A stretch of 64,000 bases of DNA from Aminipila butyrica. GTDB lineage: Bacteria; Bacillota; Clostridia; Peptostreptococcales; Anaerovoracaceae. Positions within the stretch are counted from its first letter, which is position 1, and every line of letters starts with the position of its first letter. A program made the translations under genes and the position numbers. This document shows, one piece after another, positions 35,143 through 43,731 of the stretch. The notes under the pieces were generated by a model. That model saw only the letters and a list, made by a program, of their open reading frames with translations, ran no database searches and was not told the DNA's origin. The stretch is taken from assembly GCF_010669305.1 (NCBI RefSeq), contig NZ_CP048649.1, positions 62,001-126,000 on the forward strand. The letters run 5' to 3'.

Positions 35143-36285
35143 TTACAGTTTTGCTTTGTCTAGGGCATTGGCCAGGTCCTCCAACAGGTCATCTTCGTGC
35201 TCGATGCCGATGGCTAGCCGTAAGAGTTTGCTATCAATGCCAATCTGCTCCTGTAATTCTTTGGCATAGGATTCATGGGTCATGGTAGCCGGGTGGCAAA
35301 TCAACGACTCCACTCCGCCCAAGCTGACAGCCAAATCAAAGATTTTAAGCTCCTTAGCAAATTTGCTGGTATCCCAGCCGTCCTGCAAGCGCAGAGATAA
35401 AACGCCGCCGTCGCCGGTGGCCTGAGCCCGCTGTAAATCATAATTCTTATGAGATTCCAGTCCTGGGTAATACACGTCCTTTACCGCCGGATGGGCTTTA
35501 AGGAACTTTGCTACGGTCAGCGCGTTTTTCTGATGCTTATCTAACCGCAGACTCAAGGTCTTAATCCCCCGGGTCAGCAGAAAGGAATCCGTTGGGCTGA
35601 GAATGCCGCCATAAGTATTCTGTAAGAACTTTAACTGCCTATATAACTCATCATCGTTAAGCACCACCAGACCTGCCAAGATATCAGAATGTCCCGCATA
35701 ATATTTGGTAGCAGAATAGACCACGATATCAGCTCCCAAGTCCAGTGGCTTTTGGAAATAAGAGGTCAGGAACGTATTATCCACTACCGTGAGAATATCT
35801 CGCGCCTTGGCTGCCTTGCTAATCTTGCGAATATCGGTAACTTCCAGCAAAGGATTCGACGGTGTCTCCAAAAAGATCATCTTTACATTGGAATCCGCCT
35901 GCTCAAAGTCGTATTCATTAAAGTTGGCGATTACTTCGTATTCAATGCCGTGTAAGCTAAAGATATTGGACACATACCGCCAGGTCCCACCATATACGTT
36001 GTTGTTAATCAGTACCTTGTCTCCTTGTTTCAGCAGCCCGAAAACCAAACTGGTGGCCGCCATGCCAGAAGCCAGTGCCAATCCGTACTTCGCTCCTTCT
36101 AAGTCTGCTACCAACTTTTCCACATGACTTCTAGTGGGATTTCCTCCTCTGGTATAGGCAAATTCCTGAAATTCCTCCAGGCTGGGCTGAATAAAGGTGG
36201 AAGATAAATAAACCGGATAGTTGACAGCACCCTTTCCGCTGTCCTCTGTTTTTCCGCCGTGAATGGCGATGGATTCGTATCTCAT
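35143..36285 (-). CDS. Cystathionine gamma-lyase/beta-lyase family PLP enzyme
   Basis: Cytosolic PLP enzyme of the Cys/Met metabolism family, 380 residues, usual length. The PLP lysine lies in VYSATKYYAGHSD, and N-terminal blocks IAIHGGKTEDSGKGAVNYPVYLSST and GGNPTR are typical. It could cleave cystathionine, cystine or cysteine, or make cystathionine; the family does not separate these by eye. It sits between the ATPase and binding protein genes of the importer, which suggests the imported amino acid is its substrate, with cystine the best candidate. Confidence 0.9.
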   Translation of the reverse strand: MRYESIAIHGGKTEDSGKGAVNYPVYLSSTFIQPSLEEFQEFAYTRGGNPTRSHVEKLVADLEGAKYGLALASGMAATSLVFGLLKQGDKVLINNNVYGGTWRYVSNIFSLHGIEYEVIANFNEYDFEQADSNVKMIFLETPSNPLLEVTDIRKISKAAKARDILTVVDNTFLTSYFQKPLDLGADIVVYSATKYYAGHSDILAGLVVLNDDELYRQLKFLQNTYGGILSPTDSFLLTRGIKTLSLRLDKHQKNALTVAKFLKAHPAVKDVYYPGLESHKNYDLQRAQATGDGGVLSLRLQDGWDTSKFAKELKIFDLAVSLGGVESLICHPATMTHESYAKELQEQIGIDSKLLRLAIGIEHEDDLLEDLANALDKAKL

Positions 36286-36311
36286 AATTCTCTCTCCTTT
36301 GCAACGTTTAT

Positions 36312-37064
36312 TTATATGGAATATTCATTATAATTGTTTATTCTTCGCAGGAACTGCCGGGTGCGCTCTTCTTTCGGTCTCAAAAATATATCTTCTGGCT
36401 TACCCTGCTCCACAATCTTACCTTGATCCATGAAGATGACATGATTAGCTACCTCCTGGGCAAAACTCATTTCATGGGTGACAATCAACATAGTAGTCCC
36501 CTCCTGAGCCAGCTGCTTCATAATGGACAGCACCTCCGAAATCAATTCTGGATCTAGTGCTGAAGTGGGCTCATCAAAGAGAATCACGTATGGATTTAAA
36601 GCAAAAGCCCGGGCTATGCCCACCCGTTGCTGCTGTCCGCCGGAGAGCTGCGAAGGGTAAAAATCGTATTTTTCCTGAAGTCCTACTTTATCTAAGGCAT
36701 TCTTAGCGATTTCTCGAGCTTCTGCTGCGGACATCTTTCTGCCATGAATCAGACCTAGAGCAACATTTTCCAGTGCAGTCTTATTGTTGAACAAGTTGTA
36801 GTTCTGGAATACAAAGCCAGTCTTTTTTCGCAGAGCTGCGGTCTCTTTCTTCGCCATGTGGTTAAAGTCCGCTGTCATATCATTAAAGGTGATGGTGCCG
36901 CCGTCCGCCCGCTCCAGCAAGTTGATACAGCGAAGAAGTGTAGTCTTGCCAGAGCCACTGGGCCCGATGAGGACTACCACATCCCCTTTTTCAATTTTGA
37001 TATCCAGCCCGTCTAAAACCATGTGGTCTTTAAAAGACTTCTGTATATTTTTAATTTCCAGCAT
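36312..37064 (-). CDS. Amino acid ABC transporter ATP-binding protein
   Basis: ATPase subunit of the importer, 250 residues. Walker A GPSGSGKTTLLR, signature LSGGQQQRVGIARA, and Walker B VILFDEPTSALDPE are all intact, in the GlnQ/TcyC type. The frame opens far upstream at 37205, but that extension is AT-rich and hydrophobic; ATG 37064 (MLEIKNIQKSF) matches the family start and follows GAAGGTG. First gene of the importer-lyase operon; its promoter should lie in the AT-rich stretch upstream. No SAM or T-box element is seen there. Confidence 0.92.
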   Translation of the reverse strand: MLEIKNIQKSFKDHMVLDGLDIKIEKGDVVVLIGPSGSGKTTLLRCINLLERADGGTITFNDMTADFNHMAKKETAALRKKTGFVFQNYNLFNNKTALENVALGLIHGRKMSAAEAREIAKNALDKVGLQEKYDFYPSQLSGGQQQRVGIARAFALNPYVILFDEPTSALDPELISEVLSIMKQLAQEGTTMLIVTHEMSFAQEVANHVIFMDQGKIVEQGKPEDIFLRPKEERTRQFLRRINNYNEYSI

Positions 37065-37474
37065 CTTTGCACCTTCACCTTCTCTATTTATACTTTTCAT
37101 ATCGGAATAGTATGAATTAGTCTTGTTTTGTAGTATACCGTTATTCGTCATGAATGTCAACACAAATAAACAAAAAAAATCATTATGTTTTGTTTTTTCA
37201 AACAAGTATCTTATTTTTCAATTTAATGGGTGTAATATTTATAGATTTTAAAGGAAGAGAAAAAAATTAGAGAAGGTTTGTCTCCACCAAAAGTCCCAAG
37301 CAGAATCTTGAGCCTTCGTGAATAGCAGAAAAAAATAGCGCCTATGCAAAAAATAATCTACGGCGTTATTGAAATAAAAATCATATACATCGCATTAAGC
37401 TCTATGAGAGGCTGGGCATGCACCGGGACGGAGTTCTGAGACAAAATGACAAAACCCCGCCGACTTCCTCCAGC
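37065..37474. other. Intergenic region upstream of importer operon
   Basis: 410 bp. The left part (to about 37260) is very AT-rich and should hold the importer promoter. The right part has more even composition; on the minus strand 37317-37272 could fold as a small three-way junction (GAAGG/CCTTC closing two hairpins). I recognise no known riboswitch and no coding frame. Confidence 0.4.
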
Positions 37475-38149
37475 CTATTGCTGAGCTGGCCTTTTTACCA
37501 TCAGCACAAAAGCCAAAGCTAATGCCACACAAACCAACCATACCGCTTTAATGTCATATAATCTGGTCAGAAAACAGCCGGCCCCAGCACCTAAAATAAA
37601 AAAGCCAATAATCAGCAGATATTCCAGACAAATATATAGCTCCTGCCGATTTCTGGAGCTGGTAAACCGATAAAAATGTTCGCTAGCACTGCGCAGATTT
37701 CCCGTGCACATCGTAGAGGCAAAAGCGTTGCCATTAAATTTACGAAAGCTTTGCGCTTGCACGGCACAGACGAAAGACACAACGATGATAGCTAACGGAT
37801 TGTAACTCTCCTGAGGCAAAAAGGCTACCGCCGCCAATGCTACAAATTCAATAGCGATTGCCCCTTGCCGCCAATGCAGCCTACCTCCGGCAGGACACCT
37901 ATGTCTCAGGAGCTCTACAAAGCAGATCCCTACAAAGAACGTCAAAATTGGGACTAAATAATATAGGGCCTGCCTCACATGGCCTTGGGCCAGCTGAATG
38001 CCCATCAGCACCATATTGCCAGTCTGTGCATTGGCAAACACTTGTCCCCGGCACACATAAGTGTATGCATCCAGATACCCGCCTACCGCCGCCAGCAAGG
38101 CTCCCAGCAAATAGGATTCCGACATCTGCTCCTCTTTATTTTCCAGCAT
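37475..38149 (-). CDS. DUF1275 (YoaK-family) membrane protein
   Basis: 224 residues with about six membrane helices, starting with SYLLGALLAAVGGYLDAYTY and containing the family segment ANAQTGNMVLMG. Function in the family is unknown. The frame opens at 38197, but ATG 38149 follows AAGGAGG at 9 nt. It is divergent from the agmatinase-like gene across a 168-bp gap. Confidence 0.87.
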   Translation of the reverse strand: MLENKEEQMSESYLLGALLAAVGGYLDAYTYVCRGQVFANAQTGNMVLMGIQLAQGHVRQALYYLVPILTFFVGICFVELLRHRCPAGGRLHWRQGAIAIEFVALAAVAFLPQESYNPLAIIVVSFVCAVQAQSFRKFNGNAFASTMCTGNLRSASEHFYRFTSSRNRQELYICLEYLLIIGFFILGAGAGCFLTRLYDIKAVWLVCVALALAFVLMVKRPAQQ

Positions 38150-38317
38150 AATAGCCACCCTCCTTCTGAATTTTTCCTGCAACAAACGGTTTCTCATATG
38201 TACAACCGTCTTTTATAGGTGTATACTGTTAAGATGGTCAAACAGAACAACAAGTTTGTTTTTATTATACACCTTTTCAACGCAATTAGATTACCTTTTT
38301 ATAGAGGAGGAAAGAAA

Positions 38318-39262
38318 ATGGTAAAAATTAATCAGGCGATTACTGGCATTTGTTCTTTTTTAAAGTCGCCGATCTGTATGAATTTAGATCAGCTTGGCGA
38401 TGCAGATATGGCTGTTTTGGGCGTCCCTTATGACCTGGGAGTAGGCTTTCTCAGCGGAGCTCGACTGGGACCCCGTCGAATTCGGGAAGCCTCTACCCAA
38501 TACGCCAAAGGCCCCGCTGGTTTCTATGACTTTGAAGACGATGAGCAGTATCTGGCAGAACCTTTAAAAATTGTTGATTGCGGCGATGCAGATATTCTAC
38601 AGGGAGATTTAGACTACTCTTTTGACAGCATTGAATACGCCGTTCGCAAGATCATCGAAAATGGCACGATTCCCATTGTCATGGGCGGGGATCATTCCAT
38701 CACAATTCCGGTGGGCAGAGCTCTGGAGAGTGTTGGTGAAACGGTAAGTATCATCCAGTTTGACGCTCACCTAGACTGGACAGACCACGTGGGTCCTCAG
38801 GCCTTCGGTAACGGCAGCCCGATGCGTCGGCTATCGGAGATGAGCCACATTGGTCAAATGGCGCAGATTGGTCTTCGAGGCATTGGCAGCGGAAAGAAAT
38901 CCGATTACATGGACGCTAAAAATTATGGCAGCCAGCTGATTTCCGCCAGAGAGGCACATGAAATCGGCGTGGAAGGGGTTTTAGCCCGAATTCCAAAGGC
39001 AGACCACTACTTTATTACCTTTGATATTGACGGCTATGACATGTCCATCGCGCCGGGGGTAGCTTCCCCTTATCCTGGTGGTCTCTTCTACGATCAAGCA
39101 CTAGATATCTTCAAAGGGATTTGCAAAATGGGTAAAATCGTGGGCATTGACTTGGTGGAAGTCGCTCCTCAGTACGATCCTTCCGGTATCACGGCCCGGC
39201 TAGCGGCTTTGACTCTCATCAATATGATGGCTCAAATCGGCAAAATACAGTTAAACAAATAA
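38318..39262 (+). CDS. Agmatinase/arginase-family ureohydrolase
   Basis: Mn-dependent hydrolase of 314 residues that would release urea from a guanidino compound such as agmatine, guanidinobutyrate or arginine. All metal-binding blocks are visible: MGGDHSI, QFDAHLDW and FDIDGYDMSIAPGVASP. In the last block the usual Asp-Pro is Asp-Met, and the GTGTP stretch of agmatinases is GVASP, so the substrate may differ. The frame opens at 38219; ATG 38318 with GAGGAGG upstream is the start. In an ornithine fermenter an arginase role would feed the ornithine pathway, which is inference. Confidence 0.86.
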   Translation: MVKINQAITGICSFLKSPICMNLDQLGDADMAVLGVPYDLGVGFLSGARLGPRRIREASTQYAKGPAGFYDFEDDEQYLAEPLKIVDCGDADILQGDLDYSFDSIEYAVRKIIENGTIPIVMGGDHSITIPVGRALESVGETVSIIQFDAHLDWTDHVGPQAFGNGSPMRRLSEMSHIGQMAQIGLRGIGSGKKSDYMDAKNYGSQLISAREAHEIGVEGVLARIPKADHYFITFDIDGYDMSIAPGVASPYPGGLFYDQALDIFKGICKMGKIVGIDLVEVAPQYDPSGITARLAALTLINMMAQIGKIQLNK

Positions 39263-39282
39263 ATTGATCATTATTATTCGTC

Positions 39283-39320
39283 TAAAATAGAGCCTACCCC
39301 GCCAGGTACGCTCTATTTTA
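39283..39320 (+). terminator. Terminator after agmatinase-like gene
   Basis: AAAATAGAGC (39284-39293) pairs with GCTCTATTTT (39310-39319) and is followed by ATTATAAAAATTTTTT. Confidence 0.85.
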
Positions 39321-39861
39321 TTATAAAAATTTTTTCTCTATTATGATCGCTTCCTGTCTAAAAATTTTAAATATCTTCTGTCGATATTGGTGTTAACTTG
39401 TATTTTTATGGTTAATCTTGTGATTCCTTGTAATTCATTAAGAATACTAACACTCATACGCCCTGTCCTTTTTGTTTAGTTATCCGCTTATGGACGTTTC
39501 TCTATTCTTCTGTTAAACGCTTAAATAAAACTTTATTGTATTAGTTTATTAATACAATATTATTTCATTTTTTACCATATTATATCATTGTATTGTGTTA
39601 TTAATACACAAATACAAATTCTTTTTTATTTGACAAAACTCTTAAACCTTCGACATTTGAACGGTTTTATGATTTTTTACATTCCATATTATGTAATTTC
39701 TAAAAATTTTCACAAAATCAGTGTTTTGGCTAAAGTTTAAAACAAAAAACATTTTGAAATGTTTTTTCAATTTTCAGTAAAATATATTTCAAAATTTGAA
39801 AAAGAAAAAGTATGTTCAAAAAAACAATCAAAAATTTTAGATAAAAAGAATAAGGTTTCCA

Positions 39862-39915
39862 GAGAATTTTTAGAATAAAAAAATTCTCAAAAATAAACTT
39901 GTTTTTTGAGAATTT
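39862..39915 (-). terminator. Terminator of MerR gene with two competing hairpins
   Basis: The middle element 39881-39893 pairs either with 39903-39915 (13 bp) or, through AAAAATTCTC, with GAGAATTTTT at 39862-39871. Read from the minus strand, the first hairpin ends in a T-rich run, as a terminator for the MerR gene should. Confidence 0.65.
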
Positions 39916-39946
39916 CACATAAGAATTTAAAGAAATCTTGAGTTAT

Positions 39947-40810
39947 TTAGAATTTCAGCATTTTAGGTGCGATGAAAGGAATTTGCAATTCCGTCACAAA
40001 TTTATTGGAATCGTTGGTCATGCCCCAGTCAATAATCGTGATTTCTACAGAATCGCCGGTCATCTTAAGTCCCCTTGCCGCCAAGTAATCCAGTAGCAAC
40101 CGATAATAGGGTGCTGCTGCTTGGTGAGTGCCCTGATACTGAACCGTCGCATAGGAGGCAGCTGGCAATGCTCCATCGCTCTCCGCAAAATTGTCTTCCG
40201 CTTCCAGCACTAGAAAAATAGAAGAAAATCGCTTGATCTGATTCTTCTCTAAATCTTGTTGACTGATGGATACCCCCACCTTGCCCAAAAATATCGCTTC
40301 ATCCAGCCGGTGATCCCTGCTCAAATCCCGGATAAGCAGTTCCAAATCATCCGCTAAAGTAAAATCTTTTTCCAGCAAAACAAGCTCTCTCTGAGGTAGC
40401 TGCTTTACCGTCACTTGCCCGTATGGAGCGGATAAGGCCGCCTGAATCTGCTCCATACGATTTGTCAGCTTTCTTTCAATCTGGATCAGCTGCCGTTGCT
40501 TTTCCAGCACCCGTTCCCGCTGATCTGCAAAGATGGATAACATAGTATTTACATCCTTTTCGTTAAAAAAGCTGGCAATTTTCTCTAGCGGCACGTCTAG
40601 TGCCCGTAAATATTTAATCGTGTTCATCCGCTCAAATTGATTAGTGGAATAGTACCGGTACTTCGTCTCTGGGTTAACATATTCTGGCTTGAGGATACCC
40701 AGCTGATCGTAATATCGAAGGGTACGGATATTCATGTGAAAAAGGCGGGCCATCTCCCCTACCGTCAGCAAACCTCGTTTTCCTGTCTCTTGTTGAACTT
40801 TTTCAGTCAT
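39947..40810 (-). CDS. MerR-family regulator with GyrI-like ligand domain
   Basis: 287 residues. The N-terminal winged helix (LLTVGEMARLFHMNIRTLRYYDQLGIL, then a second helix block to about residue 85) and the coiled-coil dimer helix (about 85-125) are typical of MerR. The C-terminal 150 residues look like the GyrI/Rob effector domain found in BltR/BmrR-type multidrug sensors (KQLPQRELVLLEKDF). No metal-binding cysteines. It is divergent from the DUF554 gene; the intergenic promoter has the MerR 19-bp spacer and a perfect dyad, so it likely activates that gene in response to a small molecule. Confidence 0.9.
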   Translation of the reverse strand: MTEKVQQETGKRGLLTVGEMARLFHMNIRTLRYYDQLGILKPEYVNPETKYRYYSTNQFERMNTIKYLRALDVPLEKIASFFNEKDVNTMLSIFADQRERVLEKQRQLIQIERKLTNRMEQIQAALSAPYGQVTVKQLPQRELVLLEKDFTLADDLELLIRDLSRDHRLDEAIFLGKVGVSISQQDLEKNQIKRFSSIFLVLEAEDNFAESDGALPAASYATVQYQGTHQAAAPYYRLLLDYLAARGLKMTGDSVEITIIDWGMTNDSNKFVTELQIPFIAPKMLKF

Positions 40811-40892
40811 AAGCTACCCTCCATAAAGCAAGAAATATTCTCGTATTTCAACGTTCTTAAACCTTTTATGCTCTTTTTCTTACAAATAGCAC

Positions 40893-40923
40893 TTGACCCT
40901 CCACTAAGTGGAGGGTTTAAAAT
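40893..40923 (+). promoter_or_regulatory. MerR-type promoter/operator of DUF554 gene
   Basis: TTGACC (40893-40898), a 19-bp spacer, and TAAAAT (40918-40923). The spacer holds the dyad ACCCTCCACT (40896-40905) / AGTGGAGGGT (40907-40916), 10-bp arms around one base. This is the classic MerR arrangement, where activator binding untwists an over-long spacer. Confidence 0.9.
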
Positions 40924-40964
40924 CGCTGTAATGTTATCACTAAATAAAAAAGGAGGAGTCCCCC

Positions 40965-41645
40965 ATGATCGGAACTATCGTAAACACTTGTGCCATACTT
41001 ATTGGAAGTATCACCGGCAGCGTCATAAAAAAAGGCCTTAATGAAAAATATCAACAGGTTCTCTACGACGCAATGGGACTGGCCGCCACAGGCCTAGGCC
41101 TCCATGCAGTAGTAAAAAATATGTCTGACAGCATCTACCCCGTCTTGTTTATTGCCAGTCTATCGATCGGAGGCCTCCTCGGCACCGCCATCGATTTGGA
41201 CGGCCGGTTTAATCGGCTGGTAGAAAAACATACCAAAAGCGAACTGGGACAAGGCCTATCGACAGCCATCATGCTCTTTTGTATTGGCACCCTATCCATC
41301 TTGGGCCCCATCGAAAGCGCCCTTTACCACAACGAAACCTACCTCTTCACCAATGCCACTTTAGATTTAGTGACTTCTCTGGTCCTAGCTTCCACTTATG
41401 GCATTGGCATCGCTTTAGCGGCAGGTGTTCTCTTTGTCTGGCAAGGCAGTATTTATCTGCTGGCTCATCAAATCGCCCCTTATCTTACAACTGAATTGAT
41501 GACAGAAATCTCCATTGTCGGTGGCCTTCTAATCTTCGCCTCCGGCCTTTCTATCCTTCAAATAAAATCCATACGCACTTTCAACCTGCTGCCTTCTCTG
41601 CTAGTTCCCCCAGTCTGGTTTATCTTCATACACTTCTTTGGTTAG
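40965..41645 (+). CDS. DUF554-family membrane protein
   Basis: 226 residues with about six hydrophobic segments and the family's N-terminal block IGTIVNTCAILIGSITGSVI and central FCIGTLSILGPIESAL. The function of the family is unknown; it is often described as a possible transporter. ATG 40965 follows AGGAGG. Its promoter carries the perfect MerR operator, so expression is probably induced by the ligand of the divergent regulator. That links DUF554 here to a small-molecule or drug response. Confidence 0.87.
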   Translation: MIGTIVNTCAILIGSITGSVIKKGLNEKYQQVLYDAMGLAATGLGLHAVVKNMSDSIYPVLFIASLSIGGLLGTAIDLDGRFNRLVEKHTKSELGQGLSTAIMLFCIGTLSILGPIESALYHNETYLFTNATLDLVTSLVLASTYGIGIALAAGVLFVWQGSIYLLAHQIAPYLTTELMTEISIVGGLLIFASGLSILQIKSIRTFNLLPSLLVPPVWFIFIHFFG

Positions 41646-41692
41646 GCATCGATACCAATCTCTCTGGCAGAGCAGAATCTTAGCAGTCCCTT

Positions 41693-42847
41693 TTAAATGG
41701 ATTTGCTGATTGTTCCTTCCGCCAAGGCCTGTTGAAAAGCCTCATCCATACTGCACTGAACCGGAAATCCTAAATCCTGCAAAGCCTGCGTCAGAGCTCG
41801 CAAGGTGATGGCCATGTCCGCTGCATTGGCATTCTCCCCCATGTGGCCGATTCGCACTACTTTTCCCGCCATAGAGTCAAAGCTTCCAGAAATCATCACA
41901 TTGTACTGCTCTTTCATGGTGTTCAGAATCTGTTTGTCCGTTAACCCTTCCGGCACAGCGACCACCGTCACGGTACCAGCAAAGCCGTCCTCCAGGAAAA
42001 GAGACAGGCCTCCGGCTACCACCGCTTTTCTGGTAGCCGCAGCAATGGCTGCATGACGTTTCAGTATATCCTTATCTGCTAAAACATTGTCTACCGCAGC
42101 CCGTAGGCCATAGATGTCGCTGATTGGCATTGTATATGGAAACCATTTATCTTCATAATAGGTTTTGAAAGCCAAAATGTTGGCATAGTAAGAAGCAATC
42201 GGTGTTTTTCTGCTTTCCATAGCCGCCATGGCCTTATCGCTGACCCACAGCAGAGTCAGCCCTGGAGGGGCAGATAGGGCTTTCTGAGAACCCCCGCAGA
42301 GGATATCAATCTGACTTTCATCGATATTGACATATTCCCCAAACATGCCCGCTACCGAATCCACCACGGTGATAATTCCATAGGAAGCCAACAGCCTACA
42401 GATTTCCTTTATCGGGTTCAGCACGCCGCTTGGTGTATCGCAGTGAACCACTGTGGCATACTTAAAAGCAGAGTCTTTTTTTAAAAACTCCTCTAAGGCT
42501 GCGATGTCTACGGGCCGATGGTAGTCAGAAACAAAAGAAACCGTTTCGCCGCCGTACATGGTGACAAAATCAGCAAATCCCCGCCCAAATACGCCGTTAT
42601 CAATAACCAGAACCCGATCGCCTCTTTCAGTCAAGGATGCACAAGCAGCTTCCAAACCCAATATGCCTTCGCCCCCCAGGATGTACATCCTGTTCTTCGT
42701 GTGAAGCAATCCGGCTAGTAAGTCACAGGTTTCTTTGTAAAATTCGCAAAAGGCCGAATCCACATCTGGATTAGTGGTTGCCATACTCCTGGCCAGCCGT
42801 ACATTCTCCCGCACATTGGTGGGCCCTGGTGTCATAATCTTATACAT
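41693..42847 (-). CDS. Class V aminotransferase (alanine-glyoxylate/serine-pyruvate type)
   Basis: PLP enzyme of 384 residues. The PLP lysine lies in GGSQKALSAPPG, as in SerA-type/alanine-glyoxylate aminotransferases; the N-terminus MYKIMTPGPTNV is typical of that branch. Likely substrates are an amino acid donor and a small 2-oxo acid such as glyoxylate or pyruvate; 2-aminoethylphosphonate or purine-catabolic roles are alternatives. It starts 15 bp after an ECF S-component gene on the same strand, suggesting that the imported substrate or vitamin relates to this enzyme (perhaps a B6 vitamer), which is inference. Confidence 0.85.
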   Translation of the reverse strand: MYKIMTPGPTNVRENVRLARSMATTNPDVDSAFCEFYKETCDLLAGLLHTKNRMYILGGEGILGLEAACASLTERGDRVLVIDNGVFGRGFADFVTMYGGETVSFVSDYHRPVDIAALEEFLKKDSAFKYATVVHCDTPSGVLNPIKEICRLLASYGIITVVDSVAGMFGEYVNIDESQIDILCGGSQKALSAPPGLTLLWVSDKAMAAMESRKTPIASYYANILAFKTYYEDKWFPYTMPISDIYGLRAAVDNVLADKDILKRHAAIAAATRKAVVAGGLSLFLEDGFAGTVTVVAVPEGLTDKQILNTMKEQYNVMISGSFDSMAGKVVRIGHMGENANAADMAITLRALTQALQDLGFPVQCSMDEAFQQALAEGTISKSI

Positions 42848-42862
42848 ATGCTCGCCTCCTGG

Positions 42863-43393
42863 CTACCTGGCCATTTTCTTTAAACGCTCTACTAATGGTA
42901 AAACGATAATTGCCGCTACCACTACCTGTATAACATCCCCTGGTATCGAGCTCAGCGGCACAATCCAGTTACCAAATAGAATAACCTCTGTAAAATAATA
43001 GCCCACGGTTTTGATAATCATTGCCGCAGCCATGGCGATGGTATTAACTACTGCCGGCCGGAAGGTCAGCTTTTCCGACAAGAAACCGACCGCAAAACCC
43101 ATCAGCCCCCCAATCACAAAGGTGAAAGGTGCCCACAGATTCCAGCCAGAAATCAAGTCAAACATCCCCATACCAAAGGCTCCCGCCAGAGCGCCGCTCT
43201 TCTTACCGTATACCATCGCCGCAATGAATACGGGCACATTACCTAAGTGAATCAATCCGCCATTTCCCGGAAGCGGCAGCTTAACATTGATAAACATAGT
43301 GGCTGCCAGCGTCAGCGCGATGAATAGCCCATTGATAACTAAAGTCTTGGTAGCATTTCTCCCCTGGGAGACGTTTTGCGTTTGTGCACTCAT
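42863..43393 (-). CDS. ECF transporter S component
   Basis: Integral membrane substrate-binding subunit of an energy-coupling factor vitamin importer, 176 residues with about six helices. The N-terminal NGLFIALTLAATMFINVKLP and the LIHLGNVPVFIAAMVYG stretch are typical of ECF S proteins of the HmpT/PdxU-like or pantothenate kind. The shared ECF ATPases and T component must be encoded elsewhere. It leads a two-gene unit with the aminotransferase. The ligand is not certain. Confidence 0.85.
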   Translation of the reverse strand: MSAQTQNVSQGRNATKTLVINGLFIALTLAATMFINVKLPLPGNGGLIHLGNVPVFIAAMVYGKKSGALAGAFGMGMFDLISGWNLWAPFTFVIGGLMGFAVGFLSEKLTFRPAVVNTIAMAAAMIIKTVGYYFTEVILFGNWIVPLSSIPGDVIQVVVAAIIVLPLVERLKKMAR

Positions 43394-43731
43394 GTTTCTT
43401 GCCTACTTTCTATTTTATAAATTTCTATGATTAATATTATTTCTATGTTATATAGTACGCTAAAATTGACAATATGAAAACACTCAATTTTTATTATTTT
43501 ATAAAGTACAGTTTGCAAATTTACAGGGTTATTTTTCATCTGTACTTATATAATATCAAAAATACTTAGTAGGACGCTTTTATCGCACATGGATTTGCCT
43601 CTTTGACTCTTCATCTCTGCTTTGCTATGGTCTGGTTAATCTGCCTCTCAGCCAAATCTCTTGCACAAAAAAATAACCTTTCCAGGTTCATCCGAAAAGG
43701 TTATCTTCTACATTATTTATTTCCCTACTGT
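43394..43731. other. Intergenic region upstream of ECF S-component gene
   Basis: 338 bp. The right end holds the terminator of the dipeptidase gene (43667-43704). Between them is AT-rich sequence containing an inverted repeat AAGTACAG (43504-43511)/CTGTACTT (43540-43547) in what should be the leader of the S-component mRNA. No known riboswitch is recognised. Confidence 0.5.
43667..43704 (-). terminator. Terminator after C69 dipeptidase gene
   Basis: ATAACCTTT (43673-43681) pairs with AAAGGTTAT (43696-43704); on the minus strand a T-run follows. Confidence 0.82.

Larger units (their letters stand above)
39263..39946. other. AT-rich intergenic region
   Basis: 684 bp with markedly higher AT than its surroundings. 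It holds the terminator of the agmatinase-like gene at the left, several A/T-rich hairpins (for example 39744-39767), and the terminator of the MerR gene at the right. Frames within it encode Phe/Ile/Lys/Leu-rich strings and look spurious. I see no known RNA. Confidence 0.55.

Noticed and set aside
37065..37474. SAM riboswitch or T-box upstream of the importer-lyase operon
   Set aside because: The region lacks the S-box core and T-box sequences; the left part is simply AT-rich.
39730..39918. A 62-codon hydrophobic frame in the AT-rich intergenic region
   Set aside because: Its composition is what random AT-rich DNA gives (Phe, Ile, Lys, Leu), it has no ribosome site, and it overlaps the MerR terminator hairpin.
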